From Akkermansia muciniphila (GTDB lineage Bacteria; Verrucomicrobiota; Verrucomicrobiia; Verrucomicrobiales; V1-33), in the NCBI GenBank assembly GCA_945900785.1, contig CAMDJM010000029.1, forward strand, positions 1 through 54,921: a stretch of DNA of 54,921 nucleotides. The letters are read 5' to 3'. Shown piece after piece: positions 39,277 through 48,154 of the stretch. The position numbers were made by a program, and so were the translations under genes. Below the pieces are notes generated by a model, which saw only the letters and a list, made by a program, of their open reading frames with translations, made no database searches and was not told the DNA's origin. Position 1 is the first letter of the stretch. The number at the start of each line of letters is the position of its first letter.

Positions 39277-39783
39277 CTAACGCCTTCCCATACCGCCCAT
39301 GCCTCCCATGCCGCTCACACTGCGGAAAAATGAGCTTGGATCAAATCCGCCAAAGGCATCGGTCAGGCGGGACTTTTCGGCTTTTTGTTTCTCCTGCCAG
39401 GCGCTCCAATCGTCCATCTGTTCCGGTCGCAGCACGCTGGCGATGGCTTCCTCTTCCTTGAGCGGCGTGGCGTTGGGCTCATTGGCCTGGGCTCCGGTGA
39501 CGCCTTCCACCCCCAGGGAGGGATCGTAGTCCGGGTTGGTTTTGACGAGGATGGAAAAGACCTGATCCTTCTGGCCTTCATCCAGTTTCAGGGCCCCGCT
39601 CATGCGCTCCAGTTTCCATGTGGCGGTGCGCTCCAGTTGGTCCGCTTTGGTCTCGAGCTTCCGGTTTTCCCACGAGGCTTTTTGCTCCGGGGTCATGGTT
39701 TGCTGGACGTAGGCGTCCATGGATTTTTGCGGGTTCATGTCATTCATAGGCCGCTCCATGAGGAAGGAAGAAAATATGGCCAT
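39277..39783 (-). CDS. Hypothetical protein, helical, Gly/Met C-terminus
   Basis: 168 residues. A Lys/Glu/Gln-rich helical centre (TMTPEQKASWENRK, LKLDEGQKDQVFSIL) resembles lineage-specific verrucomicrobial proteins. The end is SGMGGMGGMGRR. A GGGAG ribosome-binding site six bases before ATG 39783 supports the start. No signal peptide is clear. Function unknown. Confidence 0.65.
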   Translation of the reverse strand: MAIFSSFLMERPMNDMNPQKSMDAYVQQTMTPEQKASWENRKLETKADQLERTATWKLERMSGALKLDEGQKDQVFSILVKTNPDYDPSLGVEGVTGAQANEPNATPLKEEEAIASVLRPEQMDDWSAWQEKQKAEKSRLTDAFGGFDPSSFFRSVSGMGGMGGMGRR

Positions 39784-39852
39784 GCTTTACTCCCACAAAA
39801 GGCGTGACAAGTTGCGTTTTAGGGTTTTAGGGGACTTCAACGCATCATCGAA

Positions 39853-40374
39853 ATGAAACGTCATTGGATTTGGTCTCTCCTCCCGGGTCTCCTTCCCGGC
39901 ATCGCCCTCGGCTTTGGTTTGTCCGCCCTGTTTTCCTTGCGAAACCCGGCAAAAGGCACCGGTTTCCTCCGGCAGTTTTCCTTTTCCACCCTCGCTACCC
40001 AAGCGGGAAAACCCAATTGGAAGGTGCTGGAAGATCGGATCTATGATCGTGCGACAGGCTTAGGCGGCGGCGGCGCCATCGCCCGCCGCATCGTGGCCTC
40101 CGCTACCATGCGCGATTCAGAACAAAATGGATTTGCAGAGCAATTTGACGAAGATGTCACGAAGTCGCTTTCTTCACAGAATGGAACCGTGCAAGGGATG
40201 TTTGATGCCGACGGGACCTCAGTGGTCATGGAGAACGAAAAAATGATCCAGTCACTCATCCATGCGCCCCGCCGCTTTTACCGTATCGGTCAAACCCACG
40301 GAGCGATCGATGTTTCCTGTATCGGCGTGAACGGCCAGATGACGGTGATGATTTCCATTACCGAAGGGCCTTGA
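39853..40374 (+). CDS. Hypothetical membrane-anchored protein
   Basis: 173 residues with an N-terminal hydrophobic segment (about 5-29) acting as an anchor or signal, then a soluble region with no recognised domain. It is divergent from the 39277-39783 gene with 69 bases between the starts. Function unknown. Confidence 0.6.
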   Translation: MKRHWIWSLLPGLLPGIALGFGLSALFSLRNPAKGTGFLRQFSFSTLATQAGKPNWKVLEDRIYDRATGLGGGGAIARRIVASATMRDSEQNGFAEQFDEDVTKSLSSQNGTVQGMFDADGTSVVMENEKMIQSLIHAPRRFYRIGQTHGAIDVSCIGVNGQMTVMISITEGP

Positions 40375-40499
40375 AAAGGCTCAGACATCCTGACCTGCGG
40401 GAAGGTGAGTGCGGAACCTTGGGGAAAGGAGATGAACTGGCCGCCCTGGCATTTGGTGGCCACCGTGGTCCCTGATCCCGGAGGGATCACAGCCATTGG

Positions 40500-40683
40500 C
40501 CGGTGGTTGAGCGCCAGCGACACCACCGGAACCAAGGCCAGGGTTCTCCCGACCCCGGAGGGGTCGCAGGCACAACAGGCACAACAGGCACAACAGGCGG
40601 AATGGAGCAGGATGGGGCTGCGACCCTGCCGGGGTCGGGACAGGTGATGATTTCCGGTGGTGTCGCTGGCGCTCAACCACCGG
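40500..40683. repeat. Palindromic element with perfect 30 bp inverted arms
   Basis: The 30 bp at 40500-40529 recur exactly inverted at 40654-40683. The interior has a GACCCCGG-type hairpin pair and three tandem 9 bp units CACAACAGG (40571-40597). Same family as 35534-35603. Confidence 0.85.
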
Positions 40684-40758
40684 CTACCCGCTGTCAAGCC
40701 TCCAGCTTGAATGCCGCAAACCGGTTCCCCTTCAGGGCTCTCATTCCAGTTGGCGGTG

Positions 40759-40805
40759 TTCCTGGGGCACTGCCCCAGGCTGGGATGGAATGCCCCTTTG
40801 GGGCT
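40759..40805. repeat. Third copy of the 38931/39080 repeat arm
   Basis: 47 bp nearly identical to the right arm at 39080-39129, in the same orientation, including TGGGATGGAATGCCCC. Confidence 0.8.
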
Positions 40806-41314
40806 TTTCCTGACCATGGTCCGTAACGCGGAGGGGATTTTTACGAAGTAACAGGGGGAAACCCATGGGCTTGGGCCGGGGTGCCGCTGCGCTTCCTGAT
40901 TTTTTTATGAAATCTCCCGGATTTTCCATTTGGCTGGTGGGCGGCTCCGTCTGGGAGACCGGTGGCAGGGAACTTGGGGCTGGTGGATGGGCGGTCAATG
41001 GTGATGGCGCTACCACAAAAAAAGAGGGAAAGGCAATTCAGGCCGGTGGTGTAAACATTAAGCTCCGTGGCGTAAATAAAAAGCTCGGTGGCATAGCAAT
41101 TTTACTTTCAAGCAGGTTAATTTTGTTTGTCGGGATAAAAATTACTAACCGTGCCTTAAAATGCCGGGCTCCAGGCAGCAATCCAAAATATCTAGGATCA
41201 AAAAATGAGCTCTTTCGCTTAAAAATTGCGTGTCTACGATTTATTTACTAGACAATTCCTGCGTCGTAGGTATATTTTGTTTGCAAATCCAATTTTAACC
41301 TTTTTTCAACGACT

Positions 41315-42277
41315 ATGCCTATTGCCTCGAATGTTGACTTTATTCTAGTGATGGATAAGTTTATCTTTCACTGGAACAAGACGGATCCCGGATTAAAGCT
41401 GTCCGAAGGAGATGTGGCGGTCACTTTTGCTAATTTTGAAGCGCTGCGGGATGATTTGGACGAGTCCAAGACGACCTTGCAGGGGAAGTTGAATGATTGG
41501 GAGGGGGCCCGGGTGCATTTGGACCAGTTGCGGCAATCCATCGGGGACCGCATTGCGGAGTTTAACCGCCGCATCCGCGCGGAATTCCCCAACAAGCCGG
41601 ACTTCAACCGCCTGCCGGATGTCCCGAACCGCAATGCGGGGCGGGATGCCTTTTTGAATGCGCTGGATGACATGATTAACCTGTGGGGCCGGGTGAATGG
41701 GCTGCCGCCGACTCCGGTGTTTACCGCCCCGCTGCTGCTCCGCGAGGGCTTGAGCCGCGATCAGGCGCTGGCGCTGCGGGCGGATTTGGATGCGGCGTTT
41801 ACCGCCCGCGGGAATGCGGAGAAGGCCTTGGGTTCCCAGCGCCTGGCGCGGGATACCTTCCAGGACCGGGCGCGGACCCTGATGGTGCGCTACCGGGCGA
41901 AGATTGAGGCGCTTTATGCCCTGGATTCGGCGGAGGTCGCCACCCTGCCCAAGGTCACCCCGGCCCAGGGCTCCACACCGGATGCGGTGGAGCTGACGGC
42001 GGGGTGGTCCCCCACGGAGCAAGGTGCGGAACTCTCCTGGACAGCCAGCGAGAACCCGGATCTGGCCTCCTACCAAATCCGCTATGTGCCGGGCCCGGAC
42101 TACCTCTCCGCCGACGAGGCCCCCCTGGCCACCATCCCGCCCGGTGCCCCGCTCATCTTCCAAACCCCCGCCGGCTTCCCCGACCCCGGCTCCGCCCGCT
42201 CCTACAAAGTCTACGTCCGCCTCACCACCGGCCACGAGGCGGGCAGCGAAGCGAAAACCGTCTTCCGGCCCGCCTAA
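41315..42277 (+). CDS. Hypothetical protein with coiled coil and FN3-like end
   Basis: 320 residues, no signal peptide. The first ~210 residues are helical with coiled-coil character (LRDDLDESKTTLQGKL, LDQLRQSIGDRIAEF). The last ~95 look like a fibronectin type III fold (GAELSWTASENPDLASYQIRY). Verrucomicrobial proteins of this plan exist but have no known function. The 5' part is AT-rich and the body GC-rich. Confidence 0.7.
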   Translation: MPIASNVDFILVMDKFIFHWNKTDPGLKLSEGDVAVTFANFEALRDDLDESKTTLQGKLNDWEGARVHLDQLRQSIGDRIAEFNRRIRAEFPNKPDFNRLPDVPNRNAGRDAFLNALDDMINLWGRVNGLPPTPVFTAPLLLREGLSRDQALALRADLDAAFTARGNAEKALGSQRLARDTFQDRARTLMVRYRAKIEALYALDSAEVATLPKVTPAQGSTPDAVELTAGWSPTEQGAELSWTASENPDLASYQIRYVPGPDYLSADEAPLATIPPGAPLIFQTPAGFPDPGSARSYKVYVRLTTGHEAGSEAKTVFRPA

Positions 42278-42513
42278 CCCCCCCCCGTCGGAAACCAGCC
42301 TCTGAATCTTCCGAATCCCTTAAACACACATTTAATTTCCCGTAACTCCACTTGGCTTGGATATCCCTCCCATATCCACTCAATACCAATGACTTGCAAT
42401 CCACTCAGGCACCCAATTGAATACAACACCATAAACTGCTAGCCAAGAAAATGAAAACACCACCTCCACCTCCACCTTGTAGGCGACACGTTTCGAACTT
42501 AACGAATTCCTCA

Positions 42514-43302
42514 ATGAAGAGCTCTGCAATCCTCGCATTATCCATGGCTTTTGGCATTTCGCTGCAAGCGCAGGAGGTGGCACAAGTTGTAGCGGACATC
42601 GAAAAGGAGCTTCCGATTCCAAGCGCAGTTTTCATCCCACCCCCCCCGCCAAAGGAGGTGCCGCCAATGAAGGTGGAGGCGGCGACAACGCGCAAGCTGC
42701 CGACACACCAGATTACGGTGATTCGCAGCGATGCTTCGACATTGCCCGACATCCCCCCATCGCCCGAGCCGAAGCCGTTTTTGCAAGGTCCTGTAGCCAA
42801 GCCGCACCATCTGCTTTCCTTCGGCGCTACGGTCTATGACCACCGCCTCAGCCATGTGAAGTGGTATGATCCACACACCAAGCAGAACTTCGAGGCGTGG
42901 TGCGCGTGGGATTGGACGCTGCTTTCCCCGATTTCTAACATCAATCCCGGTGAGCGAGTCCGTTCGTTTCATCTCTTCGCATCGAACATCGATACGGCTT
43001 CTGGCGTCCGCTTTGGCAAAGAGTTCAAGATTCCTGAACATCCCGAGCTTGCGGAAGGGGCTTTCTCGATCACCAAGGGTGACGAGAACGATCCCGAGAC
43101 GCTGAATGCATTAATTACCCTTCGCGATTACTACTTCAAGCACAAGGAAAGGCTCATCCTGATTCAAAAGGCGGGGGAAGAGTATCGGGCGGCGGCTGCC
43201 GCTTGGCATGCCGCCCATCCGTCGAAACCTGAGAACCACACCTTCTGGCTGAAGCCCCATCGTGGCAGCCGTTACCTGAAGGAAAATGGAGGTGCCCGAT
43301 GA
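42514..43302 (+). CDS. Exported hypothetical protein, first gene of the TSP3/transglutaminase operon
   Basis: 262 residues from ATG 42514, which begins a signal peptide (MKSSAILALSMAFG, ending LQAQ). A Pro-rich stretch (IPPPPPKEVPP) follows, then a globular domain with no family I recognise (YDHRLSHVKWYD, AWCAWDWTLL). The upstream ATG at 42451 would add a Pro-rich, non-signal leader. Its stop overlaps the next gene's start (ATGA, 43299-43302), showing translational coupling. Confidence 0.7.
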   Translation: MKSSAILALSMAFGISLQAQEVAQVVADIEKELPIPSAVFIPPPPPKEVPPMKVEAATTRKLPTHQITVIRSDASTLPDIPPSPEPKPFLQGPVAKPHHLLSFGATVYDHRLSHVKWYDPHTKQNFEAWCAWDWTLLSPISNINPGERVRSFHLFASNIDTASGVRFGKEFKIPEHPELAEGAFSITKGDENDPETLNALITLRDYYFKHKERLILIQKAGEEYRAAAAAWHAAHPSKPENHTFWLKPHRGSRYLKENGGAR

Positions 43303-45761
43303 GATCTGCCCTGTTATCGATAGCCGCCGGAGTCGCCCTTGCAGCCGTAAGCCCGCTCCTTGCGGACGAGCAGAATTTGGAAGTCACCATCAATGGCAGT
43401 GATAAGTGTCTGCATTGGTATGGTCATGCCGGCAGGACTTATTTTATTCAGGTTTCGGATCCGGACGACCACCTGCGCACGTGGACTTGGGCACCGGTCA
43501 TCGAGACGGGTAATAATACGGACATTAGCCACGAGGTTGGTGGCACGGCGGACAAGGGCTTTTTCCTCCTCTGGTTCAGTGACCAGCCGACGACCGATCC
43601 AGACGGGGATGATTTCGATTACGACTACCTCACGAACTGGGAGGAGGTTTCCATCTACCAGACCAATCCGCTAGACGACGATTCGGACGGCGACGGCATT
43701 TGGGACGACTACGAGATTTTCGGATACAATGGATACACAACCAACCCGAACTCATTGGATACGGACGGTGACGGACTCAGCGACGGAGATGAGATCAACC
43801 TATATTTTAGCGATCCGACATTTACCGATGTTGATAGCGATGGCGATAGCTTGCTCGATCTCATCGAACTTTGGCTCGGGCTGAATCCCGCCACGACCGA
43901 CAGCAACAACAATGGCATTACAGACGATCTTGAGGATGCCGACCGGGACTTGCTCAGCAATATCGCCGAGGTTTCCGTCCATCTCACAAACGCCAAGCGT
44001 TTTGACACCGATCTTGATACATTGAACGATGGCTGGGAGGTAGCCAACGGATTCAATCCCCGCGTTCACAATCTGACCGACGGCGACCCGAGCAATGATC
44101 CTGGGGCTGATCCCGACAACGACGGTCTGACCAATTCCGAAGAGGAGACAATTGGGACAAAGGCCAAGAATCCAGATTCTGATGGAGACGGCGTGGACGA
44201 CAAGACCGAGCGCGATCAAGGCAGTAATCCTAACGATCCGAACGACAGCGCCCCACCACCGACGGGGACGACATCCGTTAACGTCACCTTCGGTGACGAT
44301 AGTGGCAGTCATTCTGAGAAGTATCGGGTGCAGTTGACCCCGCTGGAGGGCGACAACACCGGGCACACGAAACGTTCCAGAACGAACCGGGGTTATGGAG
44401 TATCGCAGACCGATACGTTCCAGTTGCCAAAGGGCGCGAAGTATCGCGTGGAGCTCCTTCACATCGACACGAACAGAAGCGACGGCGTTCCCGATTATGA
44501 CCACACGTTGGAGATAGATACTTCGCAGGGTTGTCTCGTGGTCGATGACCCCGAGAACACTATGGGCACCTCCCCGGAGTCAGGAGGCACTGTTTTCGTG
44601 ATCGAAGGCAAGAGTGCTACGCTCTACGTCCCGCTTTTCAAGCCGCTGGAAGTTTCATTTTCTAACTCGACCATCCCTGGCTGGCTTACCAGCGATGATA
44701 CTATTGTCACCTATGACGCTCCTCATTGGCAGGACGACAACGACGACGGCGACGCGGACGATCCTGGAGAGCGCAGGTATCCCATTGCCTACGTCCAAAA
44801 TACCCCGCCGTCCATTGCCGGGACGATCAAAGTTAAGCCCTCCGGGCTGACCGCAGTTAGCGGCTTTTCGGCGAAGATCAAAGTCACAGGGCCGGGAAAC
44901 ATCAAGATCGACGGGACAGCCGCGACCATCGGCACGGACGAGATCATGCTTCCCGCCACCCCTTCCAGTGGTAACTTCGCCCAGGAGATCGACTACCTCA
45001 ACCCCATGACCTTGTCCTGGAAGGTGGAAGTGAACGACAAAGGCCACTGGTGCGAAGCTGGGGAGACTTCAACCAAGACTTATGTGACATTCGGCACACC
45101 CGCAACGTCCATGCGTCAGGAGACACTATTCGACATCGGCTGCCGCAATGCGGACGGCCAATCTGTCGAAGATTTGGCACGCGACGCCATGTTTGGTGAA
45201 TTTACTGACCAAACAGTAACAAGATTAGATGGTGTCCAAATGACATACTGGAAAAATGATCAAATGGGATGCACGGACACGCCAGACCTTTTAAAACGAC
45301 CTGATGGAAACGGGAACTGTCAATCGTGGGGTGGATTGTTTAGAGACATACTTCGCACTCATGGAATTGCGGCTGATCGTATCAAGGTATGGCCAAAGAA
45401 TAATGATACTTTACTCATCGTTAAGAAATGGAGCTTTACCAACCATACAAGTGGACCGCCGAATCATCCCTATCGTGAAGGAGTAGATGTAACTAATTTG
45501 AGTGGGATCGAAGGACAAGGGAATCCCGATCCACCGGGATACTTCAATGGGCACTGGATAACCAAATCCGGGGGATTTTATTATGATCCTTCTTACGGCA
45601 CACAACCTGTAACACAAGCTAATGTCGATAAAAATTACGAGGATGGTGCGTTCGCGGGATTCGGCGCAGTATACGGGTCAGGGGCTACCTCGTTTATTGG
45701 CATCCGAAAAAATAGCACAGCAGCGCCTTCGGCCGAGGTTGATTATTTCCTTGCAAATTAA
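43299..45761 (+). CDS. TSP3-repeat exported protein with transglutaminase-like C-terminal domain
   Basis: 820 residues. A signal peptide (1-22) is followed by thrombospondin type 3-like calcium-binding repeats (about 95-300; DTDGDGLSDGDE, DPDNDGLTNSEE, DSDGDGVDD). A beta-rich middle leads to a C-terminal domain with GNCQSWGGLFRD (Cys674), NGHWI (His752) and YYDPSYG (Asp763), the order and spacing of a transglutaminase/papain-like catalytic triad. The enzyme could cleave or cross-link proteins at the cell surface, or be the effector end of a toxin; neither is shown. GGAGG at 43288-43292 is the ribosome site. Base composition falls in AT-richer direction after ~45200, so the C-terminal domain may be separately acquired. 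Confidence 0.78.
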   Translation: MRSALLSIAAGVALAAVSPLLADEQNLEVTINGSDKCLHWYGHAGRTYFIQVSDPDDHLRTWTWAPVIETGNNTDISHEVGGTADKGFFLLWFSDQPTTDPDGDDFDYDYLTNWEEVSIYQTNPLDDDSDGDGIWDDYEIFGYNGYTTNPNSLDTDGDGLSDGDEINLYFSDPTFTDVDSDGDSLLDLIELWLGLNPATTDSNNNGITDDLEDADRDLLSNIAEVSVHLTNAKRFDTDLDTLNDGWEVANGFNPRVHNLTDGDPSNDPGADPDNDGLTNSEEETIGTKAKNPDSDGDGVDDKTERDQGSNPNDPNDSAPPPTGTTSVNVTFGDDSGSHSEKYRVQLTPLEGDNTGHTKRSRTNRGYGVSQTDTFQLPKGAKYRVELLHIDTNRSDGVPDYDHTLEIDTSQGCLVVDDPENTMGTSPESGGTVFVIEGKSATLYVPLFKPLEVSFSNSTIPGWLTSDDTIVTYDAPHWQDDNDDGDADDPGERRYPIAYVQNTPPSIAGTIKVKPSGLTAVSGFSAKIKVTGPGNIKIDGTAATIGTDEIMLPATPSSGNFAQEIDYLNPMTLSWKVEVNDKGHWCEAGETSTKTYVTFGTPATSMRQETLFDIGCRNADGQSVEDLARDAMFGEFTDQTVTRLDGVQMTYWKNDQMGCTDTPDLLKRPDGNGNCQSWGGLFRDILRTHGIAADRIKVWPKNNDTLLIVKKWSFTNHTSGPPNHPYREGVDVTNLSGIEGQGNPDPPGYFNGHWITKSGGFYYDPSYGTQPVTQANVDKNYEDGAFAGFGAVYGSGATSFIGIRKNSTAAPSAEVDYFLAN

Positions 45762-45765
45762 ACTT

Positions 45766-46329
45766 ATGAAAGTAATACCAAACATAATATTTTTCGTTTC
45801 CCTTGCTGGGCTAGGCTGCAAACGGTCTTCTCCTGAAAAACCTCAAGACCATAAACCAACAGATTCGATAAACGCAAAAATAAAATTAGGCACATCTGAG
45901 TCGCAGCCGATCCATGAGTTACCCAAAGACCGAATAGAAATCGATTCCCTTGAGTCAGAGAAGCATATAGCGTCCGAGAAATTCATAAAAGAGGGTGGAA
46001 ATCCCACCACTGAAGCGCGATTAGCTATAAGAAAAAAGTTGGAGTCCAAAACCTTAAATCGAGAACAGACCGAGGAAATCAATGATTCAATTAATGACAA
46101 ACCTGTCCTTTCTGCCAGTCCTGATATTCAGATCAAAACGCCCGCAGAGGCCTTCGAAAGGATTAATTTTAATTTAGCTATGGCATCACCCCCTGAAGTA
46201 TTTTCCGAGGATGCAATCTATTATTATTTCTCGGGGGGGCTATCTAATAGTCGTGTGGATGATTTCTCCAGTGGGATACGGATTTCAAAAATTGGAGGCA
46301 TCATTCATGTATGGGAGCGTCGGAAGTAA
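45766..46329 (+). CDS. Small lipoprotein-like protein, third gene of operon
   Basis: 187 residues from ATG 45766, four bases after the preceding stop. The N-terminus (MKVIPNIIFFVSLAGLGC) looks like a lipoprotein signal with Cys18, although the lipobox is not ideal. The remainder is charged, AT-rich in codon use and unrecognised. Its placement directly after the transglutaminase-like gene would suit an immunity or accessory protein, which is inference only. Confidence 0.65.
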   Translation: MKVIPNIIFFVSLAGLGCKRSSPEKPQDHKPTDSINAKIKLGTSESQPIHELPKDRIEIDSLESEKHIASEKFIKEGGNPTTEARLAIRKKLESKTLNREQTEEINDSINDKPVLSASPDIQIKTPAEAFERINFNLAMASPPEVFSEDAIYYYFSGGLSNSRVDDFSSGIRISKIGGIIHVWERRK

Positions 46330-46673
46330 AACCCAATCAGATCATGACAATAGATAAGGCAGACTTTCGTTCTGAGCGTCGTGGAAGTATGTGTGTCTTT
46401 CCTGCTAAGGCGCTCGCTATGGCCGGAGGTAGTAGGCGGGGCTGAGGGGCCAGGCTGGGATTGCAAAGCGGCGGGAAGGATGGCGGGCTGCGGCAGGAAA
46501 CCCAATTGCCCGCAATTCACCCCTGGCGCAGGGGGTGGCGCTGGTTTTACCTCGCGGCCCACTCAATGTTGCCTTTGGAAGAAAAAAGAAAATTATCTGG
46601 CTTCCAAATCCGCTGTTCTGTCCCGCCGGCCGGTCGTTGACAAGAGGCAGCGGCGAATCACATTCATTTCCTC
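46330..46673. other. Intergenic region holding a 165 bp repeat
   Basis: 344 bases with no gene. Most of it is copy 1 of the repeat at 46431-46596. Confidence 0.6.
46431..46596. repeat. ~165 bp interspersed repeat, left copy
   Basis: Matches 54755-54921 in direct orientation with long near-identical blocks such as GCTGCGGCAGGAAA and TTTACCTCGCGGCCC. The two copies bracket the antitoxin gene and the cassette array. Confidence 0.8.
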
Positions 46674-46925
46674 ATGAGCACTGTTTCGATCCGGGATTTG
46701 CGCACCTCCTTTCCAAAGGTAAAGGCGATGCTGAATGCCGGGGAGGAGGTTTTGATTTCCAAGCGGGGCAAACCTTTCGCCCGGATTGTGTTGGGGACTC
46801 CCCCGTCTGAAACCAAACCGGATTTTGTGGCGCGCTTCGGTCCTGAGGCGAAGATTCAAGCGGTGGCCACGGTTTCCGGACGACCGCTGAAGGACTTCCT
46901 GAAGTGGCGGGAGGAGGAACGATGA
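46674..46925 (+). CDS. Phd/YefM-type antitoxin
   Basis: 83 residues: VSIRDLRTSFPKVKAML, GEEVLISKRGKPFARIV and a C-terminal toxin-binding tail. This is the Phd/YefM fold (DNA binding, autoregulation, toxin neutralisation). The next gene starts at the overlapping ATGA (46922) as in normal antitoxin-toxin pairs, but it is only a stub. Confidence 0.85.
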   Translation: MSTVSIRDLRTSFPKVKAMLNAGEEVLISKRGKPFARIVLGTPPSETKPDFVARFGPEAKIQAVATVSGRPLKDFLKWREEER

Positions 46926-46963
46926 TTTACAGCGACTTCAGTTCTCCTGATCCGGGACGATGA
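46922..46963 (+). pseudogene. Truncated PIN-domain toxin
   Basis: ATG 46922 overlaps the antitoxin stop. The first codons read MIYSDFS, the usual beginning of a PIN toxin (MIYxDxS, with the first acidic residue), but a stop follows after 13 codons. The break coincides with a 14-base block that matches the ends of attC sites (46946-46959), so the toxin was cut at the array edge. Confidence 0.55.
46946..46959 (+). other. attC right-arm-like block at the array edge
   Basis: CCTGATCCGGGACG matches the right arms at 50100-50112, 51122-51134 and 51659-51672 with at most one or two differences. The GTT core that should follow is absent. A left arm is also absent. Confidence 0.45.
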
Positions 46964-46989
46964 ATCGCCGACACTTCATAGCCAGCACG

Positions 46990-47487
46990 ATGAAACACTT
47001 TGATGCACCGTGGAGCCGGTGGCTGATCGTCATCCCGTCACTCGTTGCCGCGCTCAGTGCTGGCATCGCGATTGGTTTCATCTGGAGCGGCCATGAGGTG
47101 CTGCCGTGGGTTGCCGGGCTTCCGATTGCCATTATCGCTGGCAGCGCGCCATTCACGATCCGTGGCTATACGGTCACCGCCGGTGCCCTCCTGATCCATC
47201 GGTTGTTCTGGGCGACGCGGCTGCCTTTGGGTGGACTTCAGTCGGCGCGGTTTGAACCCGACGCCATGCGCGGAAGCATTCGCCTGCTTGGAAGCGGCGG
47301 CCTGTTCTCTTTCACAGGTTGGTTCCGCAACAGGACGCTGGGGACCTACCGCGCGTTTTCCACTGGACTGCACCGGACGGTGGTGCTCCGTTTTGCTTCA
47401 CGCTCCGTCGGCACCGGAGGCTTTCGCCGATGCCATTGCCATGTCGAGCCATGCCGCCCGACATGGCCTTCCACTGAGCACCAATGA
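46990..47487 (+). pseudogene. PH-domain-like membrane protein, frameshifted near the end
   Basis: From ATG 46990 (MKHFDAPWSRWL) it encodes two transmembrane segments (about 9-34 and 41-60) and a bacterial PH-like domain (LFSFTGWFRNRTLGTYRAF, HRTVVLRFASRSV). After codon ~47405 this frame becomes Arg/Cys-rich junk. The expected ending (APEAFADAIAMSSHAARHG) continues in the +1-shifted frame from ~47412. One extra base or two missing bases would explain it. A sequencing error is possible. Confidence 0.6.
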
Positions 47488-47581
47488 CTTTCCATCAGCC
47501 CCACCACCCCATTTCACCCCAAACCCAATTGGATTTGCCACCAGATCTGGAGGCAAAAAGACTGTGACCGCCAGAAATAAA

Positions 47582-47908
47582 ATGCCCCGCTACACAATAA
47601 TTGCAGAACATGGAGGAGGAACTTACGTTTCTCAGGTTCTGGCAGGCAGTCGTGACTCGGCCCTTCGAATCTGGCTCGAGGATACCAATCCTGCGACCGC
47701 TTCAGCTCCATACATCCATAACAATAAGCGAAAGCACCGGGAGAAACTGGAGAAGCAACTGACTGATCCAGATTATGGTCTTGGTTCTCTCTCCGGTTGC
47801 GCCAATGTCTGGCAGTGCCTCTTTCGAATCCGAAAAGAAGCAGGCTCATTTCACCTCATCAAAACAGATGAAGAAGAAGAACACGACGCTCCATCCAACG
47901 GCGGGTAG
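47582..47908 (+). CDS. Hypothetical cassette protein
   Basis: 108 residues from ATG 47582 (MPRYTIIAEHGGGTYVSQVLAG); no family I recognise. Its last codons (DAPSNGG, stop TAG) are read from the left arm of the following attC site, as seen in some cassette genes. The frame is open further upstream because it joins the shifted end of the PH-like gene. Confidence 0.6.
   Translation: MPRYTIIAEHGGGTYVSQVLAGSRDSALRIWLEDTNPATASAPYIHNNKRKHREKLEKQLTDPDYGLGSLSGCANVWQCLFRIRKEAGSFHLIKTDEEEEHDAPSNGG
47885..47908 (+). other. attC left half
   Basis: 24 bases identical to 51597-51620, the left arm of an intact attC site, including the CCAACGGCGGG inner stem half. The matching right arm (CCCGCCGT and GTT core) is missing downstream; 246 bases of unrelated sequence follow. 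Confidence 0.65.
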
Positions 47909-48154
47909 GCCAGCACGTGCGCTGTGGCCAGGCCGCTAAACCAAAGGGGCCAGCAGTTCATCCAGGTCTTCCCCGGTGAACTTCGGCGTCGTGCCGTCGC
48001 CGGACAGGAGCCCGTTTCGCACTCAGCTCTTATGGGAGACTGCCAGTATCGACGGCTATGAGAAGGCTTGTGATCCCGGGGGAGGTGCGCCACCGCTACT
48101 CGTTTACAAGGCCGATGACCCTGCAATTACTAAAACCGTATTTATTCCAATGCC

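Larger units (their letters stand above)
40375..41314. other. Gene-free region with repeats and an AT-rich end
   Basis: 940 bases. The first half is a repeat cluster (40500-40805). The second half (about 41000-41310) is clearly more AT-rich than the surroundings. A 128-codon frame at 40865-41251 crosses both parts and shows no family features, so it is not called. Confidence 0.55.

Noticed and set aside
40571..40597. Three 9 bp tandem units as a possible CRISPR
   Set aside because: Units are far too short and have no spacers; no cas genes in the window.
40865..41251. 128-codon frame in a gene-free region
   Set aside because: Spans a sharp composition change, no domain, no ribosome site; looks random.
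42451..42513. Upstream ATG of the 42514 gene
   Set aside because: Adds a Pro-rich leader ahead of a normal signal peptide.
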